Assembly (NCBI GenBank): GCA_044226205.1
Contig: JBGAHL010000001.1
Coordinates: 417,878 to 481,877, forward strand
DNA from: M3007 sp044226205
GTDB taxonomy: Bacteria > Bacteroidota > Bacteroidia > Chitinophagales > Saprospiraceae
Direction of reading: 5' to 3'
Length of the DNA stretch: 64,000 nucleotides
In this document: piece by piece, positions 58,249 to 64,000 of the stretch
How the letters are laid out: every line of letters starts with the position of its first letter
Numbering within the stretch: position 1 is the first letter of the stretch
Notes under the pieces: model-generated
What the model saw: the letters and a program-made list of their open reading frames with translations, nothing else
What the model was told of the DNA's origin: nothing
The model's database searches: none
Made by a program: the position numbers and the translations under genes

Positions 58249-58380
58249 ATGCCCAACTGCGCATCCACTCAATTTTCCCACGGGACCGGCTCGGAGTCCC
58301 GATCTTCCATTCTCTTCAAGTCTGCCCAAATTGCATCGGCAACGAATTGTTGTCCGATGATGGTTTGTTGTTGCTGTTGA
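58249..58380 (+). CDS. candidate poly-cysteine leader peptide between SAM aptamer and metY
   Basis: An ATG at 58249 opens 43 codons ending in TGA at 58378-58380. The peptide begins MPNCASTQF and ends with NCCPMMVCCCC-stop: two Cys codons, Pro, two Met, Val, then TGT-TGT-TGC-TGT before the stop. Such clusters of the amino acids made by the downstream pathway are the mark of attenuation leader peptides. The ATG lies six bases after the 3' strand of the aptamer's P1 helix, so SAM binding could hide its initiation region. The stop overlaps another ATG (TGATG) leading to a six-codon frame. Not in any annotation I can recall with certainty; the evidence is composition and position. Confidence 0.6.
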   Translation: MPNCASTQFSHGTGSESRSSILFKSAQIASATNCCPMMVCCCC

Positions 58381-58403
58381 TGCCCGGCGCCACCGGCTAA
58401 GCA

Positions 58404-58441
58404 GCTTCGACCTCCCCGACTTTTGTCAGCCTGGTCGAAGC
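58404..58441 (+). promoter_or_regulatory. hairpin after the leader peptide
   Basis: GCTTCGACC (58404-58412) pairs perfectly with GGTCGAAGC (58433-58441) with a 20-base loop, 23 bases after the leader stop. A smaller GTGCA/TGCAC hairpin follows at about 58443-58456. Neither is trailed by a strong T-run, so any terminator role is uncertain. From 58457 to 58577 I see no other feature. Confidence 0.4.
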
Positions 58442-58577
58442 AGTGCATATCTGCACGTTTGCTTCCACGGTGTCCGCGCAAGGGCAACTCCGTATCTGTT
58501 TTTCCAATTCATTTTTTCCACAACACACTCCTGCTCAGGCACGTACGTCGCCTGTCAGCAGCAGCCCTTCACGTCCC

Positions 58578-58613
58578 CACTCATCACTCATCACTCGTAA
58601 TTCATCACTACTC
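58578..58613. repeat. TCATCAC-type tandem repeat immediately before metY
   Basis: CACTCATCACTCATCACTC then GTAATTCATCACTACTC occupies the last 36 bases before the metY ATG at 58614. It is made of near-copies of the heptamer ACTCATC and resembles the array before fbaA (39717-39747). It replaces any Shine-Dalgarno sequence. Confidence 0.8.
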
Positions 58614-59927
58614 ATGTCCAATTTTCGCTTCGAAACGCTCCAACTCCACGCCGGCCAAAGCCCCGATTCCGCTACCAACAGCCGCGCCGTGCCGATTTAT
58701 CAAACCACGTCCTACGTCTTCAACGACTCCGAGCACGGCGCCAATCTCTTTGCCCTGAAACAGTTCGGCAATATTTACACCCGCATCATGAATCCCACGA
58801 CCGACGTCTTCGAACAGCGCATTGCAGCGCTCGAAGGCGGCGTGGCGGCCCTGGCCGTGAGTAGCGGCCAGGCGGCGCAGTTTCTCGCCCTGACCAATAT
58901 TCTGGGTGTGGGCGACAATTTCATCACCACCAGCAATCTATACGGCGGCAGCTACAACCAGTTCAAGGTCCAGTTCAAACGCCTGGGCATCGAGGCCCGT
59001 TTTACCGAAGACGACCGCCCCGAAAGTTTTGAAAACCTGATCGATCCGCGCACCCGTGCCATTTATCTCGAAACGATCGGCAACCCGCGTTTCAACATCC
59101 CCGACTTCGAAGCCATCGCTCAGGTGGCCCGCAACTACAACATCCCGCTCATCGTCGACAACACCTTCGGCGCCGGCGGCTACCTTTTCCGTCCGCTCGA
59201 ACACGGCGCCAACATCGTGGTCGCCTCCGCTACCAAATGGATCGGCGGACACGGCACCAGCATCGGCGGGGTGATCGTCGACGGCGGCAATTTCGACTGG
59301 GGCAACGGCAAGTTCCCGCAGTTCACCGAACCTTCGGAAGGCTACCACGGACTGGTCTTCAACGATGTTTTCGGCCCGAACGGCCCCTTCGGCAACATCC
59401 AGTTTATCATCCGAGCCCGGGTGGAAGGCCTCCGCGACTACGGCCCCGCCATAAGCCCGTTCAATTCTTTCCTGCTGATTCAGGGACTCGAAACGCTGAG
59501 CCTTCGGGTCCAGCGCTCCATCGACAACGCCCTGATGCTGGCCCAATGGCTCGAGCAACACCCCAAGGTGGAGTCGGTCAATTACCCGGGTCTGAGCAGC
59601 AGTCCGTACCACGCCCTGGCAAAAAAATACCTGCGCAACGGCTTCGGCGGCGTGCTTTCCTTTACTATTAAAGGCGAAAAAAGCCATGCCACCCGTTTTG
59701 TGGATTCGCTTGGGCTCGTCAGCCACCTTGCCAACGTGGGCGATGCCAAGACGCTCATTATCCAACCCTCCGCAACCACCCACCAGCAACTGACCGACGC
59801 CGAGCAAGTGGCCAGCGGCGTTACCCCTACCCTCCTGCGCGTGTCGGTCGGCATCGAGCACATCGACGACATCATTGCCGATTTCGAGCAGGCTTTCGCT
59901 CAGGTACCCTCTTTCGAACTGGTATAA
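58614..59927 (+). CDS. metY: O-acetylhomoserine sulfhydrylase (aminocarboxypropyltransferase)
   Basis: A 437-residue PLP enzyme of the Cys/Met-metabolism family that makes homocysteine from O-acetylhomoserine and sulfide (or cysteine from O-acetylserine). The N-terminus FRFETLQLHAGQSPD, the YTRIMNPTTDVFEQRIAALEGG cofactor-site block near residue 55 (key residues Y-R-P-T), and the PLP Lys near 208 in SATKWIGGHGTSIGG are typical, and the ~430-residue length separates MetY from MetB/MetC. The ORF is open to 58443, but the family N-terminus starts at the ATG at 58614. It is controlled by a SAM-I riboswitch and probably a leader peptide; metX follows 112 bases later. Confidence 0.93.
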   Translation: MSNFRFETLQLHAGQSPDSATNSRAVPIYQTTSYVFNDSEHGANLFALKQFGNIYTRIMNPTTDVFEQRIAALEGGVAALAVSSGQAAQFLALTNILGVGDNFITTSNLYGGSYNQFKVQFKRLGIEARFTEDDRPESFENLIDPRTRAIYLETIGNPRFNIPDFEAIAQVARNYNIPLIVDNTFGAGGYLFRPLEHGANIVVASATKWIGGHGTSIGGVIVDGGNFDWGNGKFPQFTEPSEGYHGLVFNDVFGPNGPFGNIQFIIRARVEGLRDYGPAISPFNSFLLIQGLETLSLRVQRSIDNALMLAQWLEQHPKVESVNYPGLSSSPYHALAKKYLRNGFGGVLSFTIKGEKSHATRFVDSLGLVSHLANVGDAKTLIIQPSATTHQQLTDAEQVASGVTPTLLRVSVGIEHIDDIIADFEQAFAQVPSFELV

Positions 59928-60039
59928 ACTTTAAAACGGCAGTGGGCAATTGCGAAGGGCCATCTTTTTCCGGAGTCCGATCGACAAGCGCCCACTGCCT
60001 GCCACCGAGGCTGAGTCGCCATTTTTTAAAAGAAAAACA

Positions 60040-61083
60040 ATGAAATTTTTAAAAATATACACGCCTTTCCAACTCGAATGCGGCTCGGTGCTGCCAGAAC
60101 TGGAAATCGCCTACACCGTTTACGGCACCCTCAACAAACAGCGCTCCAACGTGGTCTGGATCGCGCACGCCCTCACAGCCAATGCCGACCCGGCAGAATG
60201 GTGGGACAGCATGGTCGGCCCCGGTAAACTGTTCGATCCGCGGCGGTATTTTATTGTGTGCGCCAACATGCTCGGCTCCTGCTACGGCGCTTCCAACCCG
60301 GGAAGCATCAACCCGCATACGGGCCGGCCATTCGGTCGCGACTGGCCCCTGATCACCGTGCGCGACATGGTGCGTTCGCATCAGGTTTTGCAGCGCGAAC
60401 TGGGCATTCGACAAATTCATCTCGGCATCGGAGGAAGCATGGGGGGACAGCAAATCGTGGAATGGGCGATTCAGGACCCCGATTTGTTCGAAAAAATCGC
60501 TCTGATCGCCACCAATGCCCGGCACTCGCCCTGGGGCGTGGCGTTTAATGAAAGCCAGCGCATGGCTTTGCGCGCCGATTCCAGCTTCTGGTCCGACCAG
60601 CCCGATGCGGGTCGGGCCGGTCTCGAAGCGGCGAGGGCCGTCGCCTTGTTGTCGTACCGCAATTACCCGACCTACACCCGCGCGCAACACGACCCGGACG
60701 ACAAACTCGAAGGATTCAGGGCCACCACTTACCAGAATTATCAGGGCCTGAAACTCAGCCGGAGGTTCACGGCGCAGTCGTACTGGTCGCTGACCAAAAG
60801 TATGGACAGCCACAACGTCGGCCGCGGCCGCGGCGGCACGGAAAAAGCGCTGGCGTCCATCAAGGCGGAGACCCTGGTGATTGGCATACAATCGGACCTT
60901 CTTTTTCCGCTGGAAGAACAAATACTGCTGGCCGAGCACATACCCGGCGCCCGGCTGGAATTGATTGACTCGCCGTATGGCCACGACGGTTTTTTGATCG
61001 AAGGCGAACAGTTGCGCAAAAAAATCGGCGACTTTCTGGATATCCGGAAAGCCGCCGACGCGCGCGAAACCTTGCGTGCCTGA
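60040..61083 (+). CDS. metX: homoserine O-acetyltransferase
   Basis: A 347-residue alpha/beta-hydrolase that transfers acetyl from acetyl-CoA to homoserine, supplying MetY. The nucleophile Ser133 is in GIGGSMGGQQIVEWA, the acidic residue is in VIGIQSDLLFPL, and the His is in SPYGHDGFLIE near 322. The ANMLGSCYGASNPGS loop near 75 and the RDMVRSHQVL stretch near 108 are diagnostic. Its frame extends to 59950, but the ATG at 60040 begins the conserved region (FLKIYTPFQLECG). It should share the metY transcript and its SAM control. The stop touches the stop of the opposing gene with no bases between. Confidence 0.94.
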   Translation: MKFLKIYTPFQLECGSVLPELEIAYTVYGTLNKQRSNVVWIAHALTANADPAEWWDSMVGPGKLFDPRRYFIVCANMLGSCYGASNPGSINPHTGRPFGRDWPLITVRDMVRSHQVLQRELGIRQIHLGIGGSMGGQQIVEWAIQDPDLFEKIALIATNARHSPWGVAFNESQRMALRADSSFWSDQPDAGRAGLEAARAVALLSYRNYPTYTRAQHDPDDKLEGFRATTYQNYQGLKLSRRFTAQSYWSLTKSMDSHNVGRGRGGTEKALASIKAETLVIGIQSDLLFPLEEQILLAEHIPGARLELIDSPYGHDGFLIEGEQLRKKIGDFLDIRKAADARETLRA

Positions 61084-61617
61084 TTAATCCTTGGGGCGCT
61101 TGCGTGTTTCTTCATGAAGCACAGGCATGCTCTGTTGCCGTTCTTCAAACTCTTTTTTGCGTTTTTCCTTGTAAAAAATGGCGAGGTCGCGCACGTTCAC
61201 GGGTTTTCCGTTCAAATGGCGGTGGTAGCCGATGAGCAGGAAATCGGCCATGTCGTCGGGGTAAGTGATGCCGGCGGAGCGCAGGTAATGCGAGAGGCGG
61301 GAGCCGTCGTAGAAGCCCCAGTTCATAATCATCCATTGGCCCAGGCGGCGGTGCAAGACGATGCAAACGCTGTCTTCGGGGATGGATTTGATCGTCGCCT
61401 GGGATTCGGGGGAGATCAGTTTGTTGAGTTGGGCGAAGGCGTCGTCGAGATTTTTAGGGATATAGACGCCGTTGAGCACATCTTTTTTGATGCGTTCCTG
61501 ATATTGGCGCTCGAATTCATCTTCGTTGTTGGCCGGCGTAAATTGTTGGCCGAACAGGTTGCCCTTCGCGGCCATCCCCATGACCAGGAGGCAAAGCAGG
61601 GAGAATTTCAGTTGCAT
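61084..61617 (-). CDS. exported DUF6794-like protein
   Basis: A 177-residue protein with a signal-like start (MQLKFSLLCLLVMGMAAKGNLFGQ). The central part, IPKNLDDAFAQLNKLISPES near residue 53, followed by LHRRLGQWMIMNWGFYDGSRLSHYL near 88 and YPDDMADFLLIGYHRHLNGKP near 118, matches the DUF6794 pattern, in which D-D-A-x-x-x-L-x-x-L and W-x-x-N-W-x-x-W/Y-x-G-S-R-L are conserved. In other bacteria such domains occur in immunity-like or hypothetical genes. Function unknown. It is divergent from a small membrane protein 30 bases away and abuts metX. Confidence 0.75.
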   Translation of the reverse strand: MQLKFSLLCLLVMGMAAKGNLFGQQFTPANNEDEFERQYQERIKKDVLNGVYIPKNLDDAFAQLNKLISPESQATIKSIPEDSVCIVLHRRLGQWMIMNWGFYDGSRLSHYLRSAGITYPDDMADFLLIGYHRHLNGKPVNVRDLAIFYKEKRKKEFEERQQSMPVLHEETRKRPKD

Positions 61618-61647
61618 AGTATGTTAATTTGGGCAAACAGGTTACCG

Positions 61648-61938
61648 ATGCAGAACATCCGTCTTTCGTTACTCGAAATTTTTTTGCTGGAAAGTGTCGT
61701 CTGGCTGGCGCTTTGGCTGTTCAACGACTACCTGGCGACGCTCTTAACGATCATTTTGACCGCTATCGTATTTGCCGTGCTGATGATTGCCCTGATTGCC
61801 GAGTGGATCGAGCGCTCGAAGGTGCCCAGAAAATATTTCGGCGTGATGGGCGTCAGCGTGCTGGCGCCGCTCGTGACCGCTTTGATTTACGTGCTTATTC
61901 TGGGGGGAAAACTTGATTTTTTGGATAAGGGGTTTTGA
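61648..61938 (+). CDS. small three-helix membrane protein
   Basis: A 96-residue protein with three strong hydrophobic segments: near residues 8-28 (EIFLLESVVWLALWLF), 30-50 (LATLLTIILTAIVFAVLMIALI) and 67-87 (VMGVSVLAPLVTALIYVLIL), with a basic loop ERSKVPRKYFG between the second and third. I recognise no family. The ATG at 61648 is chosen; another ATG at 61621 in frame would add nine residues. It is in a small convergent arrangement with the AT-rich gene after it. Confidence 0.6.
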   Translation: MQNIRLSLLEIFLLESVVWLALWLFNDYLATLLTIILTAIVFAVLMIALIAEWIERSKVPRKYFGVMGVSVLAPLVTALIYVLILGGKLDFLDKGF

Positions 61939-61977
61939 GCATTCAATGGGGGACCTGCCCATGACGTTTAGCCAACG

Positions 61978-62793
61978 TTAAAGAGAACTTAGTTGCTTTT
62001 CCAACATTGAGTCTAGTTCTTCTAAAATTTCGGTTTCAATACCCTCAGGTACATATGGTTTTGAAAAATTGTAGACCATCTGTTCTTTCCCCCAGACAGG
62101 AACCATCGCAAATTGGTAATCATAAAAGTCCAGCGTTAGTTTTTGTACCAAAGTAATTAAGCTTAGTTGTGCCCTATGGATGTTTCCCATCGAGAACTTC
62201 TTGTCGTCCAATTCCAATGTGTCCTCACTTTCTTCATCGGCAGCATGGGCAAGGTATTTGTTCACTACATTTTTGATATGTATTATGCTAGGGTCTTCGA
62301 GTAATTTTTGGCATTCGTCCCAATAAGCCTGAGATACCGTATCTTCTGCCCCCCGGTTTTGTTCAGAAACCCCGCTCAAACGATCAAACATCTTATGACG
62401 CTTAGCAGACTGCGCCCCAGGCCCAGATTCATCTAACCATCCTCCATTGGGCATCTGCATCATCTTTGCTAACTGATCATGTTTTTCTTTTGCAAGTAAA
62501 TCAGAGTAATCATAGGGTAAGTCATCTACACTTACAAATGCCTTTCTTGTGATCAATTGATTTTTCATTTCATTGAACAACCGTACCAAAGAAGTAACTC
62601 CTGTTTTTTTATTGCCATTTTTAGACGAGTCGGTCAATCGCCGAATAGCAAGATATTGAAAGGCTAAGTAGCCATCAAGAATATAACGATAAAATACCTG
62701 ATTATCTGCCAGATAAGATTTATGATTAGGTTGACTAGCCACCTTTTTGAAAGCAAGAAAACAGGCTTGGAACATGAATTCATTGTTCATCAT
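61978..62793 (-). CDS. AbiU2/HEPN-like protein, probably 5'-truncated by a stop codon
   Basis: A 271-residue frame from the ATG at 62793. The stretch YILDGYLAFQYLAIRRLTD near residue 37, followed by SLVRLFNEMKNQL near 68, resembles the helical AbiU2/HEPN-like group (Y-x-x-x-x-x-L-A-I-R-R-L-x-D then a S-L-x-R-L-x-x-E-I/M pattern), a phage-defence-associated set; I treat this as a tentative fold match. The whole gene and its upstream region are far more AT-rich than all neighbours, so it was probably acquired. Reading upstream in the same frame shows coding-like sequence beyond this start, cut by one TAA (see the next entry). Confidence 0.6.
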   Translation of the reverse strand: MMNNEFMFQACFLAFKKVASQPNHKSYLADNQVFYRYILDGYLAFQYLAIRRLTDSSKNGNKKTGVTSLVRLFNEMKNQLITRKAFVSVDDLPYDYSDLLAKEKHDQLAKMMQMPNGGWLDESGPGAQSAKRHKMFDRLSGVSEQNRGAEDTVSQAYWDECQKLLEDPSIIHIKNVVNKYLAHAADEESEDTLELDDKKFSMGNIHRAQLSLITLVQKLTLDFYDYQFAMVPVWGKEQMVYNFSKPYVPEGIETEILEELDSMLEKQLSSL

Positions 62794-62901
62794 CTCTGTA
62801 CACTGATGCCAAATAGTGTTTTTACGAATTTGCTTATTAAATAAGCCAATCCATCTTGCCCATCGTTGTTATGACTCAGAAAAATCTGTAACTTGATTCA
62901 T
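62794..62901 (-). pseudogene. interrupted 5' part of the AbiU2-like gene
   Basis: In frame with the gene above, an ATG at 62901 opens MNQVTDFSES, then a TAA (complement of 62869-62871), then QRWARWIGLFNKQIRKNT and IWHQCTEMMNNEF run without break into the annotated protein. The segment after the stop has amphipathic, protein-like composition (RWARWIGLFNKQIRK) though it contains no start of its own. The simplest reading is one nonsense mutation (or a base error) in a formerly longer gene of about 307 residues. Confidence 0.6.
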
Positions 62902-63021
62902 ACTTATATAACTTCAAAATCAACAGTAAAATTCCAAACTATATTGAATAGTCTGAAATAGCCATACTTAGATTACCAGAAGTAAGTGTAAACAGTTGTC
63001 GGCAATAAGGTAGTAATTACT

Positions 63022-63546
63022 TCAAATCCCCTCCTCCCGACCTTGCCCCTCCTCCACCGGCAACTCCTCAAACGTCCCCGTCTGCCGATTCTTCCGCACA
63101 CGATTCCAGGGGAAATACCGCCCGTTCATCACCACGTACACGCCCGGCGGGAGCACCTGCACGAACGCCAGCGCGCTGCCCAGATTGAAAAAACCGTCGG
63201 AGGAAGTACCGAACGCGTAAGGGATCATGGCGCCGGTCAGTACGATGGTTTTACCGGCGATATTGGCTTCGGCGAGCAGCTTGGCGGTGTTCACCATGCG
63301 GTCGGTGCCGTGGGTGAGCAGGATGCGGTCGGCCGGCGTCTTGCGGCAGTTGTAAACGATGATGGCCAGGTCTTCGTCGCGCATTTCGAGCGAATCTATC
63401 ATCATGAGCGTTTTTACGTCGATATCGACCTCCGAACGCCCGCGTTCGAACATTTCGTTGACGTGGGTGTCTTTGAAATACAGCTCGCCAGTGAGGTAAT
63501 TGTATTCCTTGTCGAAGGTGCCGCCCGTGACAAAAACCTGGATCAT
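63022..63546 (-). CDS. single-domain asparaginase-like protein
   Basis: A 174-residue protein equal to the N-terminal domain of type I/II L-asparaginases. The nucleophile-type Thr is in VTGGTFDKEYN near residue 9, and the second Thr-Asp of the active site is in LLTHGTDRMVNTAKLL near 79; the Lys-bearing loop of classical enzymes is replaced by GAMIPYAFGTSSDG near 106. The C-terminal domain is absent, as in a known group of short asparaginase-like proteins, so this is not an obvious truncation. The activity is unproven. Start is at 63546; the frame extends to 63579 without similarity. Confidence 0.8.
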   Translation of the reverse strand: MIQVFVTGGTFDKEYNYLTGELYFKDTHVNEMFERGRSEVDIDVKTLMMIDSLEMRDEDLAIIVYNCRKTPADRILLTHGTDRMVNTAKLLAEANIAGKTIVLTGAMIPYAFGTSSDGFFNLGSALAFVQVLPPGVYVVMNGRYFPWNRVRKNRQTGTFEELPVEEGQGREEGI

Positions 63547-63634
63547 TTTCCTTTTTCTTTGAATCAATGTTGGCCGCAAAGAAACAGCTTTCCAAATTCC
63601 TTAAACAGCGGTGAACGATTGCCAGAAAGGTTTT

Positions 63635-63642
63635 TACCTTTG
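63635..63642 (+). promoter_or_regulatory. -7 promoter box before the 54-residue gene
   Basis: TACCTTTG is an exact TAnnTTTG match 28 bases before the ATG at 63671. A matching -33 TTTG is not clear. Confidence 0.45.
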
Positions 63643-63670
63643 CCCGCAAGAATCAAAATTGGTATTGCAC

Positions 63671-63835
63671 ATGAAAAAGAACGAAGAATACACCCAAAAC
63701 CGCGGTCGCGATTGGCTCCTTTTTCTGGTCAGCACGGTCGCTACGCTCGCAATCCTGGTCCTGAAACCGGAATGGGTATGGGTTGGCTTCCCCTTTGTTT
63801 TTACGTCGCTGGCCGGCGCTTTGGGACGCCTTTAA
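63671..63835 (+). CDS. 54-residue membrane protein
   Basis: A short protein with a charged N-terminus (MKKNEEYTQNRGRDW) and two hydrophobic helices (LLFLVSTVATLAILVL and WVWVGFPFVFTSLAGALG) joined by a KPEW turn. It could be a small inner-membrane protein. A clear -7 promoter box lies just upstream, which supports it as a real gene. I recognise no family. It ends 165 bases before the window edge. Confidence 0.6.
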   Translation: MKKNEEYTQNRGRDWLLFLVSTVATLAILVLKPEWVWVGFPFVFTSLAGALGRL

Positions 63836-63933
63836 TTCGGCCTGCTTTGGCCCTGACATGAAAACATGAGTCATCCCGAATTTTGAGCCAAGCAATGTGC
63901 GAGGCAATTAGAGATGGCCTGACGGAATCTGTA

Positions 63934-63963
63934 AATCGGCATCGAAGCCTTTCGGTGCCGATT
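63934..63963. terminator. hairpin near the window end
   Basis: AATCGGCA (63934-63941) pairs with TGCCGATT (63956-63963), with additional CGAA/TTCG pairing inside, followed by TCCTGTTCT. It may terminate the small membrane gene. From 63836 on I see no gene; a coding region may begin beyond the window. Confidence 0.45.
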
Positions 63964-64000
63964 TCCTGTTCTATGGCACCAATTGTTGATGAATTGGGCC

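Noticed and set aside
58269..58487. 72-codon minus-strand frame in the metY leader
   Set aside because: It is antisense to the leader peptide; its Gln run is the complement of the Cys/Val codons. No start context or similarity.
58443..58613. Upstream extension of metY from a GTG
   Set aside because: The 57 extra residues include the translated TCATCAC repeat and precede the conserved MetY N-terminus; family length fits the ATG at 58614.

Overview
The window looks like chromosome of a fairly GC-rich member of the Bacteroidota, most likely near the Saprospiria (the class is an inference). Four predicted secreted proteins end in type IX secretion (T9SS) sorting domains (at 5905, 9614, 26204, 46305). 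A GldM-like gene is present, several upstream regions carry the Bacteroidota -7 box TAnnTTTG, and most starts lack Shine-Dalgarno sequences. I found no tRNA, rRNA, CRISPR array, prophage or transposase gene.

Layout. 0.2-4 kb: aldehyde dehydrogenase with its usual DUF779 partner, a WG-repeat protein and a formate/nitrite transporter. 4-11.4 kb: a DUF1800/DUF1501 export-linked pair, an L,D-transpeptidase lipoprotein, small enzymes, a secreted BNR-like protein and a lipoprotein. 11.6-16 kb: a two-gene NAD-linked formate dehydrogenase. 16-28 kb: membrane and sugar enzymes (DUF1295, GH20 hexosaminidase), cytochrome bd oxidase cydAB, katG, a secreted endonuclease I and a sulfotransferase. 28-37 kb: a 2-oxoacid:ferredoxin oxidoreductase operon with a membrane protein between its subunits, a kinase fusion, CBS protein, lspA, and a large FAD/Fe-S oxidoreductase. 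37-44.4 kb: DedA, META/DUF4377 lipoprotein, aldolase, and a signalling cluster of a TPR histidine kinase, a REC-LytS hybrid and a LytTR regulator. 44.4-55 kb: secreted beta-helix and beta-propeller proteins, a PLP enzyme, trxB, a patatin, a GH2 glycosidase and a stand-alone GldM C-terminal-domain lipoprotein. 55-61 kb: topA and the methionine locus metY-metX. 61-64 kb: small hypothetical genes, an AT-rich island with an interrupted gene, a one-domain asparaginase and a 54-residue membrane protein.

The most interesting segment is the metY leader (58079-58613). A promoter is followed by a SAM-I aptamer. Six bases after its closing P1 helix there is a 43-codon open frame ending in Cys-Cys-Pro-Met-Met-Val-Cys-Cys-Cys-Cys-stop, then a hairpin, then metY. 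This suggests that SAM sensing and a cysteine/methionine-rich leader peptide act in series on one sulfur-assimilation transcript.

A second theme is non-coding repeats at gene edges: a 127-bp element with perfect 19-bp terminal inverted repeats, a 161-bp palindrome starting on a stop codon, and several short tandem repeats that contain or touch stop codons or sit directly before start codons.
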